A stretch of DNA of 64,000 nt from an uncultured Atopostipes sp. (GCA_910588235.1 CAJUOQ010000005.1:4493-68492); one strand, 5' to 3'. Positions 45,325-55,287 are shown, counted from the first letter of the stretch. Notes: a model not told the origin generated them from the letters alone. Program-made: numbers and translations.

Positions 45325-46971
45325 ATGAATAAAGAACAAAATGTTCAAGAAGATAATCGTATGGTAGCGGGCTCTTCTTGGATGAGTTTTGGAAGTTTGT
45401 TTTCAAGAATTTTAGGTGCCGTTTATATTATCCCGTGGATGATATGGATGGGGACCCCTGAACAAGCCGATGCAGCACATGCATTGTACCAGATTGCTTA
45501 TACTCCTTATGCGTTTTTCTTGGCTTTTGCAACAGCTGGTGTTCCATCAGCAATCTCTAAACAAATTAGTCATTTTAATGCAATTCAAGAGTATGAGATT
45601 TCTAAAAAGATTTATAAACAAGGGCTATTTTTGATGGCCATTACAGGAATTGCATCCGCTCTGTTACTTTACTTTCTAGCGCCCTCGATTGCAGAAAGTA
45701 GCGCGATAGCAAATAAAGATTCAGGAATATTTGTTATCCGTTCTCTTGTCCCTGCCTTATTGATCATCCCATCTCTATCAGTCGTTAGAGGGGTTTTTCA
45801 AGGGCATAATCGGATGCGTGAACCTGCACTTTCACAAGTCCTTGAACAACTGGCTCGAGTCATATTTATTTTAGGTACAGCTTATATTATCCGACAACTC
45901 ATGCATGGCGAAGTGGTAACGGCAGTTGCATTTTCAACCTTTGCAGCATTTATTGGAGCCGTTTTTGCGATTGGTTACTTACTGATTCGGATGAAACAAA
46001 TACCGACGGCTTTAAATCGAGAATTTGAAGAAAGTAAAAACCAAGTTTTCGTTTCAACTCCCGATTTATTAAAAGATATTATTAAAACATCCATACCGTT
46101 TGTCATTATGTCGACGGGGCTTACGATTTTCCAGATGGTGGATCAACAGACTTTTGCGCCGTTAATGCATCTTATTTACCCGACTGTCTCGGATCAAAGC
46201 ATTCAAATTAGCTATGGAATTATCCAAGCGAATGCGCATAAGCTAAGTACAATCATTACCTCATTTGGTTCCGCATTAGCTATTACATCGGTTCCTGTCA
46301 TGAGTGATCTGATTGCTAAAAAACGCTATCGAGATGTTTCTTATCAATTTGAGCAAGCGGTCCAATTATTAATGTTTATTATGATTCCAGCAGTTATTGG
46401 AATGTTTGTAGTAGCTGAACCATTTTATACAATATTCTATTCATTCAATGCCTTTGGAATTCATGTGACGCGAATTTATGCAGTGACAAGTCTGTTTATG
46501 GGGTTATTCTTAGTCCTTGGGAATATCTTACAAGCAGTAAACTTACGTCGTTTAGGTATTTACGCATTAGGTGCGGGGATTCTTGTCAAACTAATCGCCC
46601 AACCATTATTCCTAAGTTTAATAGGGGAAAGTGGTATGCTGTTTTCAACCATGGCAGGCTTACTTGTCACAATATTCTTCATGTTCCGAGCGATGTATAA
46701 AAATATTGGTTTCTCTATACCTTTTATTTTTAGAAGAGTATTGTTGATATTGTTACTAGCACTGATTATGGGAGTAGTAACCTTTGCTTCCAGCTGGGTA
46801 TTAGGTTTGTTTATTGATTATGGCAGTCGTCTACAAGCATTATTCTCGATGCTAATTACTGGTGCTATAGGTGTTGTTGTATATGGTTACTTGACACTTA
46901 AGACACGTCTTGCCGAAAGTGTTATCGGACCACAAGCGAAAAAATTTAGAAATAAATTAGGAATTAAATAA
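45325..46971 (+). CDS. murJ: Lipid II flippase MurJ (YtgP-type MOP exporter)
   Basis: Polytopic membrane protein of 548 residues with about 14 hydrophobic segments, MOP superfamily (MATE-like polysaccharide group). It follows the YtgP pattern (start MVAGSSWMSFGSLFSRILGAVYIIPW; FQGHNRMREPALSQVLEQLARV). YtgP acts as the lipid II flippase in B. subtilis (with Amj) and is essential in streptococci. The following pseudouridine synthase gene is its usual partner, 18 bp away. Confidence 0.88.
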   Translation: MNKEQNVQEDNRMVAGSSWMSFGSLFSRILGAVYIIPWMIWMGTPEQADAAHALYQIAYTPYAFFLAFATAGVPSAISKQISHFNAIQEYEISKKIYKQGLFLMAITGIASALLLYFLAPSIAESSAIANKDSGIFVIRSLVPALLIIPSLSVVRGVFQGHNRMREPALSQVLEQLARVIFILGTAYIIRQLMHGEVVTAVAFSTFAAFIGAVFAIGYLLIRMKQIPTALNREFEESKNQVFVSTPDLLKDIIKTSIPFVIMSTGLTIFQMVDQQTFAPLMHLIYPTVSDQSIQISYGIIQANAHKLSTIITSFGSALAITSVPVMSDLIAKKRYRDVSYQFEQAVQLLMFIMIPAVIGMFVVAEPFYTIFYSFNAFGIHVTRIYAVTSLFMGLFLVLGNILQAVNLRRLGIYALGAGILVKLIAQPLFLSLIGESGMLFSTMAGLLVTIFFMFRAMYKNIGFSIPFIFRRVLLILLLALIMGVVTFASSWVLGLFIDYGSRLQALFSMLITGAIGVVVYGYLTLKTRLAESVIGPQAKKFRNKLGIK

Positions 46972-46989
46972 AAAGCTAGGAGTTAGATA

Positions 46990-47718
46990 ATGAGGTTAGA
47001 CAAATTACTGGCACATACAGGATTTGGAACACGTAAAGAAGTAAAGAAAATTATCAAAGATGGTTATATTGAAATTAATGGGACCATCGCTAAAAAACCG
47101 GGTGAAAAAGTAGATCCAGATAAAGATGATGTCCGCGTGGGTGGACAACGAATTTACTATGAAGAATTTGTCTACTTTATGTTAAATAAGCCGGCTGGAG
47201 TCATTAGTGCTACAGAAGATTTCATACATGAAACCGTGCTCGATTTACTTGGACCTGCTGATTTAGTCCAAGAACCTCATCCTGTCGGACGTTTAGATAT
47301 TGACACGGAAGGGTTACTTATTTTAACGAACGATGGTCAATTAACCCATCAGTTAACATCACCCAAAAAAGAAGTTGATAAAGAATATTATGCCCGAATT
47401 GAAGGTGTTGTCACAGAAGATGATGTCGCTAAGTTTGAAGAAGGTTTAATTTTAGAAGATAAAGAAGAGGATTTTAAAACCAGACCCGCTAAACTTGAGA
47501 TTCTATCTGTCGACGAAGAAGAAAATGAATCAGAAATCAATGTAACCATTCACGAAGGAAAATTCCATCAGGTGAAGCGCATGTTTGCAGCAGTTGGTAA
47601 AGAAGTACTTTATCTCAAACGAATTCGTATGAAGAATTTAGAATTAGATGAAACATTGCCACCCGGTGAATACCGTCCTTTAACAGAAGAAGAAATTAAA
47701 AACTTAAAACCTGAATAG
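46990..47718 (+). CDS. RsuA-family pseudouridine synthase
   Basis: 242 residues: S4 RNA-binding domain (about 1-48) and synthase domain with catalytic Asp in GRLDIDTEGLLILTNDGQL and YYARIEG. Probably modifies 16S rRNA (RsuA type). Start after TAGGAG, in an operon with murJ, as in other Firmicutes. Terminator follows. Confidence 0.9.
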   Translation: MRLDKLLAHTGFGTRKEVKKIIKDGYIEINGTIAKKPGEKVDPDKDDVRVGGQRIYYEEFVYFMLNKPAGVISATEDFIHETVLDLLGPADLVQEPHPVGRLDIDTEGLLILTNDGQLTHQLTSPKKEVDKEYYARIEGVVTEDDVAKFEEGLILEDKEEDFKTRPAKLEILSVDEEENESEINVTIHEGKFHQVKRMFAAVGKEVLYLKRIRMKNLELDETLPPGEYRPLTEEEIKNLKPE

Positions 47719-47730
47719 AAATGAAAAAAA

Positions 47731-47761
47731 GTCTCGCAAAGAAAACTGCGGGACTTTTTTA
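47731..47761. terminator. Terminator after the pseudouridine synthase gene
   Basis: GTCTCGCA pairs with TGCGGGAC (one G-T), with an A run before and T6 after. Also serves the convergent HAD gene. Confidence 0.85.
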
Positions 47762-47764
47762 ATC

Positions 47765-48608
47765 TTATTGTCGATATTGTTCGAGGAAATCTAAGCTTTC
47801 TTCGGTGATTATTTTTTCTAGTAAAGTCAAGACAGCTTGGTCTTCGCTTGAGCCTATTTCATAACGGCAATGTTCTTTTAACTCTTGATCAGCATTCATC
47901 ATCGCGACACTATAGTATGCTTCTTGCATCATGCTCCGATCATTTAGACTGTCGCCAAAGCACATGGTTTCTTGCGGGGAAATATCGTATTTATTCTGTA
48001 AGAATTTTACAGCTTCTCCTTTACCTCCCTCTTTATGATAAATATCTAGCCAGATATCTCCGCTAGTCACAGAAGAAACCCCAGAAAATTCTCCTTCAAT
48101 CTCTTTCATAAATTCTTTTATTTCATCAAGAGGATGATCACAAAGCATTTCTATTTTGACAATCTCTTGGTCGTTCGGTATTTCAGAGAAGTTTTCGATG
48201 CTCTGATAATCACCAAAATATAAACGGATTTCTTTTTCGGCCCATTCATTTTTAGGTGGTTTCGTGTAAGCTTGGTTCCCTGTACTGAAAACAGGATGAT
48301 AGCCATCTTGCTTGTTGATAAAATGGTAAATATCCTGAGCTTCCTCACGGTTTAAGGGAAGGGTTTGGATAATCTCTTGGGTCTTTTTAAGCACATTCCC
48401 ATCATCGCCTGCTAAATAGAGGTATTCCAAAAACTCTTCATCAAAGTAGTTTTCAAGCAAGGGGATAAAATTTCCACTCGCGATACCTAAAATAACATTT
48501 TGCTTTTTCAACTCGCTAAATACAAACGCAGCCTTTTCTTTATCATACGTTTTGTCTTCTCTTAAAAAAAGTTTCATCCATATCTGTCACAATCAATTGG
48601 ATCGTCAT
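47765..48608 (-). pseudogene. Cof-type HAD-IIB phosphatase gene with a frameshift near its start
   Basis: The intact downstream frame (270 codons, from 48577) has the later HAD motifs: GIASGNF, the cap domain, and GDSLNDRSMMQ with Lys in GGKGEAVKFL, but lacks the catalytic DxD. That motif lies just upstream in another frame: ATG 48608, preceded by GAGGAG, encodes MTIQLIVTDMDETF. The two frames join exactly if the run of seven A (48564-48570, seven T in the coding sense) is six, giving TDMDETFLREDKTYD as expected for this family. So the gene carries a one-base insertion in a homopolymer: a true lesion, slippage-dependent expression, or a sequencing error. DMDET instead of DMDGT is a second oddity. 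Confidence 0.85.
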
Positions 48609-48669
48609 TTTTTATGCTCCTCGCTAAAATATTAAAAGTATTTGTTCAGGACAGTTCACATGAAAAGAC

Positions 48670-48927
48670 TCAGAAAAACATTAAAGAAAGATAACCACCC
48701 GCTAAATATAGAAGGGCATTGAGTCCAATCACTTTTAACAAGGACAAATTTGCGTCGTTAACTTCACCTGTCCGATCCACTTTTGTGGAAGGTGTTTGAA
48801 AAACAATAATAATAAATAATAAAATAACACCTACAAAATAAACACGTCGCAAAAAAGTCATTAATAAAAGGCCAATGATTAAGGAAATGAGGCTTAATCC
48901 ATAAAATAAGGTTCGATTCTTTTTCAA
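48670..48927 (-). CDS. Small membrane protein of unknown function
   Basis: 85 residues with hydrophobic segments at about 8-25, 30-44 and 62-84 joined by a polar loop (TPSTKVDRTGEVNDAN). TTG start 9 nt after AAAGTG. No family recognised. The gene lies alone between the frameshifted HAD gene and nnrD on the same strand. Confidence 0.65.
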   Translation of the reverse strand: MKKNRTLFYGLSLISLIIGLLLMTFLRRVYFVGVILLFIIIVFQTPSTKVDRTGEVNDANLSLLKVIGLNALLYLAGGYLSLMFF

Positions 48928-48962
48928 AATATCACACTTTCATCATTCATTTAAATGGATAC

Positions 48963-49000
48963 TAAAAAGTAGTAAGATGGGAAGATCCCACCTTACTACT
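48963..49000 (-). terminator. Terminator of nnrD
   Basis: A 15-bp stem (AGTAGTAAGATGGGA / TCCCACCTTACTACT, one mismatch), loop AGA; T5 follows on the minus strand. Confidence 0.8.
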
Positions 49001-49036
49001 ATAAGCTATTTTTACAACAATTTCATGAACTTTTGG

Positions 49037-49867
49037 CTATAATTGTAGGTTTTTCATAAAAATAGGTAAATATTCAATAATTTTAGTTGGTAAGGTCACA
49101 TAATATGTTTCGGCCAATTCATCCGCCACTGCACTGTGCATATAGACAGCACTTAATAGCGCTTGTTTTTTATTTTCATATTGGCCTAAGAGACTGGCAA
49201 TAATTCCTGTTAACGTATCGCCCATCCCACCAGTGGCCATCGAAGGATTTCCAGCTGTATTTTCCCAAATTTCATCCTCGATATACACTTCTGTACGGTC
49301 TTTTTTTAATACGACCGTCGCTGCTAATTCTTTTTGTTTTTGTTGGTTTTCTTCTGGCGAATCAGCAGGAGGTTGAATGCCACTCAAACGTTGCCACTCA
49401 CCAGGATGAGGCGTTAAAATAATATTTTCTGTCGGAATTTCCGCTGTTGAACTTTCATTGACAAGGTGAGTAATTCCATCGCCATCAAGGACTAACCACT
49501 GTTTTTCATTTACTGTATTGATAACCGTCTTAAAGACGTCGAGCGAGTCCTCTGAAAGTCCAAGTCCTGGACCGAGAACGATCACATCAGCTTGCTCGAT
49601 ATTCTCTGAAAGACTTTCTTGATCATACATATCGACAAACATGGCTTCAGGCAAACGGGCATGGAGCGCATGCAAGTTTTTCGGAGAAGACGCGACGGAA
49701 ACTAAACCGGCCCCTGCATAAAGAGCAGCAGAAGCACTTAAAATAGCTGCGCCCCCCATATTCTCATTGCCTCCTACACAAAGCACATGACCCATCTTAT
49801 TTTTATACGTATCTTCTTCTCGGGTAGGTAACCAGTCTTTTACAATGTCTTCAGTAATTTTATTCAT
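49037..49867 (-). CDS. nnrD: ADP-dependent NAD(P)H-hydrate dehydratase
   Basis: Repairs hydrated NADH and NADPH using ADP. 276 residues, ribokinase-like fold. Family motifs: GHVLCVGGNENMGGAAILS (about 26-44), LTPHPGEWQRL and the catalytic GNPSMATGGMGDTLTG near 209-224. The epimerase domain (NnrE) is not fused, as usual for the shorter form. GAGGTGATTGG precedes ATG. Confidence 0.93.
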   Translation of the reverse strand: MNKITEDIVKDWLPTREEDTYKNKMGHVLCVGGNENMGGAAILSASAALYAGAGLVSVASSPKNLHALHARLPEAMFVDMYDQESLSENIEQADVIVLGPGLGLSEDSLDVFKTVINTVNEKQWLVLDGDGITHLVNESSTAEIPTENIILTPHPGEWQRLSGIQPPADSPEENQQKQKELAATVVLKKDRTEVYIEDEIWENTAGNPSMATGGMGDTLTGIIASLLGQYENKKQALLSAVYMHSAVADELAETYYVTLPTKIIEYLPIFMKNLQL

Positions 49868-50010
49868 CCAATCACCTCTAAAATTTGTTAAATACAGTAT
49901 AACGAAAACAAATGTACTGAACCAATTTAGGTATTTAGATTAACCAATTATTTTTAGATTTACATGAAAAGTGTTATCATTAACGTATTGAAATTACTAG
50001 GAGGAAAAAC

Positions 50011-51414
50011 ATGGCAGATATAAATTGGAAAAAAATGGTTGAAGAGTATAAAGATGATTTTCTAGAAGATTTATTTACTTTATTAAAAATTGATAGTACA
50101 CGTGATGACGATGCCGCAACAGATGAATATCCAGTAGGTCCTGGACCTGTTGAAGCACTCGATGCCTTTTTAGAGATAGGTGAGCGGGACGGCTTTGCGA
50201 CTGAGAATTTTGATAATTGGGCTGGTCACATTGAGTACGGTGCAGGCGAAGAATTATTAGGAATTTTAGGACACGTTGACGTTGTTCCGGCAGGTTCTGG
50301 CTGGGATACAGATCCTTTTGAACCTGTTATTAAAGACGGCAAATTATATGCCCGCGGTTCCAGTGATGATAAGGGGCCTACAATGGCTGCTTATTATGCC
50401 TTAAAAATGATTCATGATTTAGAATTACCTGTTTCTAAACGGGTCCGTGTCATTATCGGAACGGATGAAGAATCCGAGTGGGGTTGTATGGACCATTATC
50501 TAAATGTTGCTGAAACACCTGATTTTGGATTTTCACCCGATGCTTATTTCCCAATCATTAACGGAGAAAAAGGAAATATGACGGTGAACTTAAACTTCAA
50601 AGGTGAAAATGGTGCTGATTATAAGCTCATTTCATTTGAAGCAGGTTTACGTCCAAATATGGTTCCGCAAGACGCTGAAGCTATTGTAGAAGTTGAAAAT
50701 GCTGAAGTGATTGCGCAACGATTCGAAGACTTTTTAGACAACCAGCCGGTTACGGGAAGTGTTGAAATTAAAGGAAACGAATTAACTTTCAACGTCGTTG
50801 GTAAAGCAGCTCATGGTTCGACTCCTGAAAACGGGGTAAATGCAGCGACTTATTTAGCGACATTTTTAAATGAATTTGCTTTTGAAAAAGATGCAAAAGC
50901 TTTTCTAAATGTTGCGGCAACTTACTTACATGAAAGCCATGAAGGGGAGAAATTAGGAATTGCCTACGAAGATGAGTTGATGGGTAAATTGTCTTCAAAC
51001 TTTGGTATTTTTAATTTCGAAGAAGGCACTGGTGGGCAAATCAGCGCCAACATGCGTTATCCTCAAGGAACCGATGAAGAAACAATTTTCGCTCAATTTG
51101 AAGAGACTTTAGCGGATGAAGCCGTTAAGTGTGTATTAGAAGAGGGCGGAAAAGTTCCTCATTACGTTCCAAAAGACGATCCACTTGTTCACACGTTACT
51201 CGATGTTTACCGTCGTCAAACAGGCCAAGAAGCAGATGAAATGGTCATTGGTGGTGGAACTTATGGTCGTTTATTAGATCGAGGCGTTGCTTTTGGTGCG
51301 ATGTTCCCAGATAGTGTAGACACTATGCATCAAGCGAACGAATACATTGAAGTGGATGACCTGATGCGCGCCATGGCTATCTACGCTGAAGCAATATATG
51401 AGCTGGTAAAGTAA
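50011..51414 (+). CDS. pepV: Dipeptidase PepV (M20 zinc peptidase)
   Basis: Cytoplasmic dipeptidase with broad specificity, 467 residues as in lactobacillar PepV. Zinc ligands: LGHVDVVPAG (His, with the Asp two residues on) near 89, RGSSDDKGP (bridging Asp), GTDEESEWG (Glu pair, catalytic and ligand) and the late EYIEVDD region after MHQANEY (His). Strong ribosome site AGGAGG. Monocistronic. Confidence 0.94.
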   Translation: MADINWKKMVEEYKDDFLEDLFTLLKIDSTRDDDAATDEYPVGPGPVEALDAFLEIGERDGFATENFDNWAGHIEYGAGEELLGILGHVDVVPAGSGWDTDPFEPVIKDGKLYARGSSDDKGPTMAAYYALKMIHDLELPVSKRVRVIIGTDEESEWGCMDHYLNVAETPDFGFSPDAYFPIINGEKGNMTVNLNFKGENGADYKLISFEAGLRPNMVPQDAEAIVEVENAEVIAQRFEDFLDNQPVTGSVEIKGNELTFNVVGKAAHGSTPENGVNAATYLATFLNEFAFEKDAKAFLNVAATYLHESHEGEKLGIAYEDELMGKLSSNFGIFNFEEGTGGQISANMRYPQGTDEETIFAQFEETLADEAVKCVLEEGGKVPHYVPKDDPLVHTLLDVYRRQTGQEADEMVIGGGTYGRLLDRGVAFGAMFPDSVDTMHQANEYIEVDDLMRAMAIYAEAIYELVK

Positions 51415-51426
51415 CATAACAAAAAA

Positions 51427-51474
51427 GAAAGCCATTCATTCACTCAAACGAGTGCTTATGAATGGCTTTTAATT
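51427..51474 (+). terminator. Terminator of pepV
   Basis: AAAGCCATTCAT and ATGAATGGCTTT form a 12-bp stem with a nested CACTC/GAGTG hairpin, then T's. Confidence 0.85.
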
Positions 51475-51548
51475 TTGTTTGCAAAAAGCACAACCTCTAT
51501 CTTTCAATCTATCATATTTAAGTACTCTAAATCATATCTTATGTTCAC

Positions 51549-52577
51549 TTACACCAATAAATAAGCTAATATATAAAGTCCAAAAATGAACAGTCCTGCT
51601 AAACCGATAAACGTGCTGTGGACTTTGTAAGTCATTTGAAGATAAGCGACGAATTCTCGAAGAAAAGCGTTTAATGAATAATAAAATTTGCTTTTTGAAC
51701 CGTAACCAATTGCGTTGATTCCTAAATTTCGGGCATGCATTAGCCCGCGAATTAGATGATAATTGTTCGTGACAATCGCAATGTTTGGTTCTTTGGCGGC
51801 AGCCCAATCGCGGTCAATCACTTCTTTCGAGAATTTAATGTTTTCATAAGTGCTGACGGATTCTACTTCTTTTAAAACAAATTTTGAGTTGGTTCCTTGA
51901 TCGAGCGCATATTGAGCCATTGCTTCGCCTTCTGGTACTAATTCATCGGCTCCTTGCCCACCTGAAAAAACAAGTTTTCCTTTATTTTGTGCTTTTTGTA
52001 TATCTAACGCTCGATTAATTCTACCCGCTAAAAGGGGAGTAACTTTATCGCCATCTAAATGGGCGCCTAATACGATGAAGTAGTCGATGTCTTCTTTCTT
52101 AAAATGTATTAAATTCAATAAGTTAGATACGGTATAAAAAATCAAAATGAATGAAAGATAAACAGTGCTGAAACTAATAAATTGATAAATAGCGTTTAGG
52201 ATATTATTTTCAGTCACGTCGACAACAGCGGGCCAAAAGACGAGGTAAACAATAAGACCCATCCCTAAAATTAAAGATAAAGAATTTTTAAAACTAAACC
52301 CTTCATGACGTATAAGTCTGATACCATTCATTAAAAAAGTAGCGACCATTAAAGTAGGCATAAAAAGCATAGGAATAAGAAATAACATCGCTAAAACAAC
52401 TAATGGCGTCGACAGATTTCTTTGAACTAGAACAACAACCAAGATGAGTCCCAAATGAAATAAAGAACCTAAAAAAGTAATCCCTAACCAGATCGTTTGG
52501 GGATGCTTCAATTTTAGATAAAGAAACGTTAGTCCAAAAAGTAAAAATAAAACAATCAATCCTAGTAAAATCTTCAT
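51549..52577 (-). CDS. YdcF/SanA-like membrane protein (DUF218)
   Basis: 342 residues. The N-terminal half has about five membrane helices and a further helix ends the protein (about 318-338). The DUF218 domain starts DYFIVLGAHLDGDKVTPLLAGRINRAL and contains KLVFSGGQGADE, SVSTYENI and IVTNNYHLIRG. DUF218 proteins such as SanA affect envelope barrier functions; enzymatic activity is unknown. ATG 52577 is 6 nt from GGAGG; GTG 52580 is the alternative. Confidence 0.88.
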   Translation of the reverse strand: MKILLGLIVLFLLFGLTFLYLKLKHPQTIWLGITFLGSLFHLGLILVVVLVQRNLSTPLVVLAMLFLIPMLFMPTLMVATFLMNGIRLIRHEGFSFKNSLSLILGMGLIVYLVFWPAVVDVTENNILNAIYQFISFSTVYLSFILIFYTVSNLLNLIHFKKEDIDYFIVLGAHLDGDKVTPLLAGRINRALDIQKAQNKGKLVFSGGQGADELVPEGEAMAQYALDQGTNSKFVLKEVESVSTYENIKFSKEVIDRDWAAAKEPNIAIVTNNYHLIRGLMHARNLGINAIGYGSKSKFYYSLNAFLREFVAYLQMTYKVHSTFIGLAGLFIFGLYILAYLLV

Positions 52578-52650
52578 CACAAGCCTCCATATCCAAAATA
52601 AGATTTACAAATACTCATTGTCGTTCAAAAGCCAATGAGTGCTTGTTCAC

Positions 52651-53769
52651 TTAATTGACCATTTCTTCATCAAATTGAAGGGTTTCGCCTTCTTGTAATA
52701 CCATGTGCGCACCTTCATACGGTTCTCCATCGACAGTCAGTAATACTTCTTGACTGCCATAGTAATCACTTAGTGTATTGACTAAAGTATAAATAGCAAA
52801 AAGTTCGCCTGTGGAACCGGCATTCATATTCTCGACAAATTCTGAAGAGACATCGGCTTCGACAATTTGTTGATCATTGAGGAATAAGTAATTGATTTGA
52901 GTGCCTTATGGTAAAAGTTTAATCTCAGGATATTCTGTATTTTGTCCACTTAATAATTCTGTAATCGCTACGCGTGCAGGATCATTGGTGTTTAACGTTA
53001 AGTTTGCCTCTATAGTATCCATCCCCATCGCTTGTTCATCAGGAACATAGACAGTGAATGGCAGTGTTTCGGGAGTTTCTGTTTCCACTTTTTCCAAATT
53101 CGATTCAACAGTGAGTCCTTCTGTCTCGGTCACTTCTGAGACTAACCCCACATCTTTTGCGTAATATTTTTTAGTCGTCGTATCATCGGTAGTGATCGTT
53201 ACTTCCATCGCAGTATATTCGCCGGCAGGGACGGATAGCTCATGATCGAGGGCAGTTATTTCATAGTCGCTCTCGCCATTCGACCAAGTCGTTCCGACTT
53301 CGATCGGTGCCTTTAAAATAACTTCTTCTTCCTGATTTTCTGAAAAATTACCGATTTCAGTAAAGTTATCTCTAAAATAAGTTTCAGGACGACTGAAGAT
53401 ACGAGTAATAGCATCCACATCATATTCATAAATTTCAGCGACCACTGTTCCGCCATTGTCTTTAACGATTTGGTAATAGTCTTCTTCGTTAAATTGTGGG
53501 TTCCATGTATAACCAGCATACTCATTGCCAATGCCTTCAAAATGATAGACCACATCATCGGGACGTGGCAACCAAGTCGTTAAGTCTTCCTGATTGTCCT
53601 TTTCAACAACTTCTTCCTCGGTGTCTTGTTCTTCTGTTGAGTGATTGTTTTGCTCTGTGGACTCTTTAGAATCAACGGGAGCTTCCTCTTCAGCAAAAAG
53701 GCCACAGCTTGTCAGCATAAAGAGAGTAGATATCAATGAGAGCCAGATAGTTATCTTTTTCTTCTTCAT
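52651..53769 (-). pseudogene. GerMN-domain lipoprotein gene interrupted by an in-frame stop
   Basis: ATG 53769 is 9 nt after AAGGAG. The protein starts with a lipoprotein signal (lipobox LTSC) and an acidic linker, then an uncharacterised beta-rich domain and the beginning of a GerMN domain (TPETLPFTVYVPDEQ...YPEIKLLP). TAA at 52906-52908 stops it after 287 residues. Without a frame change the next 84 codons continue the GerMN domain (GTQINYLFLNDQQIVEADVS, then LLTVDGEP) to a stop at 52651. LLP-stop-GT fits the usual LPEGT-type junction, so GAA to TAA is a simple explanation. Truncated lipoprotein may still be made. Confidence 0.85.
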
Positions 53770-53940
53770 AGGTTTCAACTCCTTAAAATATGTATTTTCT
53801 AATTAAATTATAGCACAGCTCTTTTCGATCAAGAAATAGTTGAAAATTTGTCGGTAAAAGTTTAAGGTTCATTTTTATTTATAGTAGAATAGGGGATAGA
53901 GAAATAGGAGTTAAAGACCAAAGAATAGGGGAATAATAAC

Positions 53941-54426
53941 ATGAGTTTTAAAATTTATTTCGGTGCACCATTATTTAATGAAATGGAGCAGATGTACAAC
54001 ACGTATGTCGTAGAAAAGATACGTGAAAAATATGGGGACAAGGTTGAAGTTTACTTGCCTCAAGAAAATGCGTCCATCAATGATAAATCAGGTTTCGCAG
54101 ATTCTCTAGCAATCGCTCAAGGAGATAACGAATATTTGGAAGAATCCGATCTCCTGATTGCAGTACTTGATGGGGTCACACCGGATAGTGGCTTATCGGC
54201 TGAGCTTGGTTATTTTTATGCAATGGAACGGCCAATGCTCGGGTTATATACGGATACGCGTCAAGGTACCCATGGAAATCAAGAGAAGATTGACGCTTTA
54301 GATGAGATTGCAGAATCTCAATTTTCTTATATTAATTTATATACAGTCGGTCTAGTGAAAACTAGAGGAGAAATATTAGATAACGCGGACGCTTTAGTCG
54401 AAAAAATTGGTGACTATTTACCATAA
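53941..54426 (+). CDS. Nucleoside 2-deoxyribosyltransferase
   Basis: Swaps bases between deoxynucleosides in salvage; 161 residues as in lactobacillar NDT. It opens with IYFGAPLFNEME; the active-site region is IAVLDGVTPDSGLSAELGYF with the nucleophilic Glu. Whether it is type I (purine only) or II cannot be told. It complements the nucleoside importer at 33-38 kb. Confidence 0.9.
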   Translation: MSFKIYFGAPLFNEMEQMYNTYVVEKIREKYGDKVEVYLPQENASINDKSGFADSLAIAQGDNEYLEESDLLIAVLDGVTPDSGLSAELGYFYAMERPMLGLYTDTRQGTHGNQEKIDALDEIAESQFSYINLYTVGLVKTRGEILDNADALVEKIGDYLP

Positions 54427-54463
54427 AAATAATTAAAAATGAAACCACAGGGAGGGGTAATTT

Positions 54464-54991
54464 GTGAAAAAGAAGATGATGATCGAACAAGCAGATATTA
54501 CAACTCTAAAAGTAGATGCAATCGTTAATGCAGCGAATGAATCCTTACTAGGCGGTGGTGGGGTAGATGGAGCCATCCACAAAGCAGCGGGGCCTGAGCT
54601 TTTAGAAGCAACGAAAAAACTAGACGGGGCTGAAACAGGTGAAGCAAAAATTACAAAAGGGTTTAAGCTTCCAGCAGAATATATCATTCATACGGTAGGT
54701 CCCGTTTATCACGACGGTCAAGAGGATGAAGCTGAACGACTAGCAGCTTGTTATGAGCATTCGTTAAAATTAGCGGATGAGTACAAGTTAGAAACGATCG
54801 CATTTCCGTCAATAAGTACAGGTGTCTATAACTATCCCTTAGAAGAGGCCGCTGAAATTGCGGTGGCGACGGTTACTAAAATACTAAACCAGACGGATTC
54901 TGTAAAAGAAGTGATTTTTGTTGTATTTGATGTGGACAATCAAAGAATGTATGAAAAGATGTTTGAAAAATTCGGCATTCAACACTCATAA
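54464..54991 (+). CDS. Macro-domain protein, O-acetyl-ADP-ribose deacetylase type
   Basis: 175 residues forming a single macro domain. ADP-ribose-binding signatures: DAIVNAANESLLGGGGVDGAIH (about 18-39), GEAKIT, HTVGPVY, and AFPSISTGVYNYP. This set matches YmdB/MacroD-type hydrolases, which remove ADP-ribose or acetyl groups from O-acetyl-ADP-ribose. GTG start 6 nt after GGGAGGGG. Followed after 14 bp by ylxP. Confidence 0.9.
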   Translation: MKKKMMIEQADITTLKVDAIVNAANESLLGGGGVDGAIHKAAGPELLEATKKLDGAETGEAKITKGFKLPAEYIIHTVGPVYHDGQEDEAERLAACYEHSLKLADEYKLETIAFPSISTGVYNYPLEEAAEIAVATVTKILNQTDSVKEVIFVVFDVDNQRMYEKMFEKFGIQHS

Positions 54992-55005
54992 AAACGGAGG
55001 TAAAC

Positions 55006-55287
55006 ATGCATTTACTGGGAATCGAAGTGAGTTTTCATTTTTACTATATTGAATCTTTAAAAGAAAAGCGACGCATTATGCGAAGTATTATTGACCATGT
55101 ACAAAGCCGCTATAAAATTAGCGCAGCTGAAGTCGGCTATTTAGATAGTTTAGAACGTGGTGCTATAGGTTTTGGTGTGGTCTCTAATAGTCGCAAACAA
55201 GCAGAAAAAGTATTGCAAAAAGTGATCAACCATATTGATATTCAATCTGAAATAGAAATTATTCATATTGATTGGATTGAGGCTTAA
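55006..55287 (+). CDS. ylxP: DUF503 protein YlxP
   Basis: 93 residues, complete DUF503 domain (SLKEKRRIMRSIIDHVQSRYKISAAEVG). In most Firmicutes ylxP lies between infB and rbfA and is linked to ribosome biogenesis; here it follows a macro-domain gene instead. A second copy in the usual place cannot be excluded. Strong GGAGG ribosome site. Confidence 0.85.
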   Translation: MHLLGIEVSFHFYYIESLKEKRRIMRSIIDHVQSRYKISAAEVGYLDSLERGAIGFGVVSNSRKQAEKVLQKVINHIDIQSEIEIIHIDWIEA

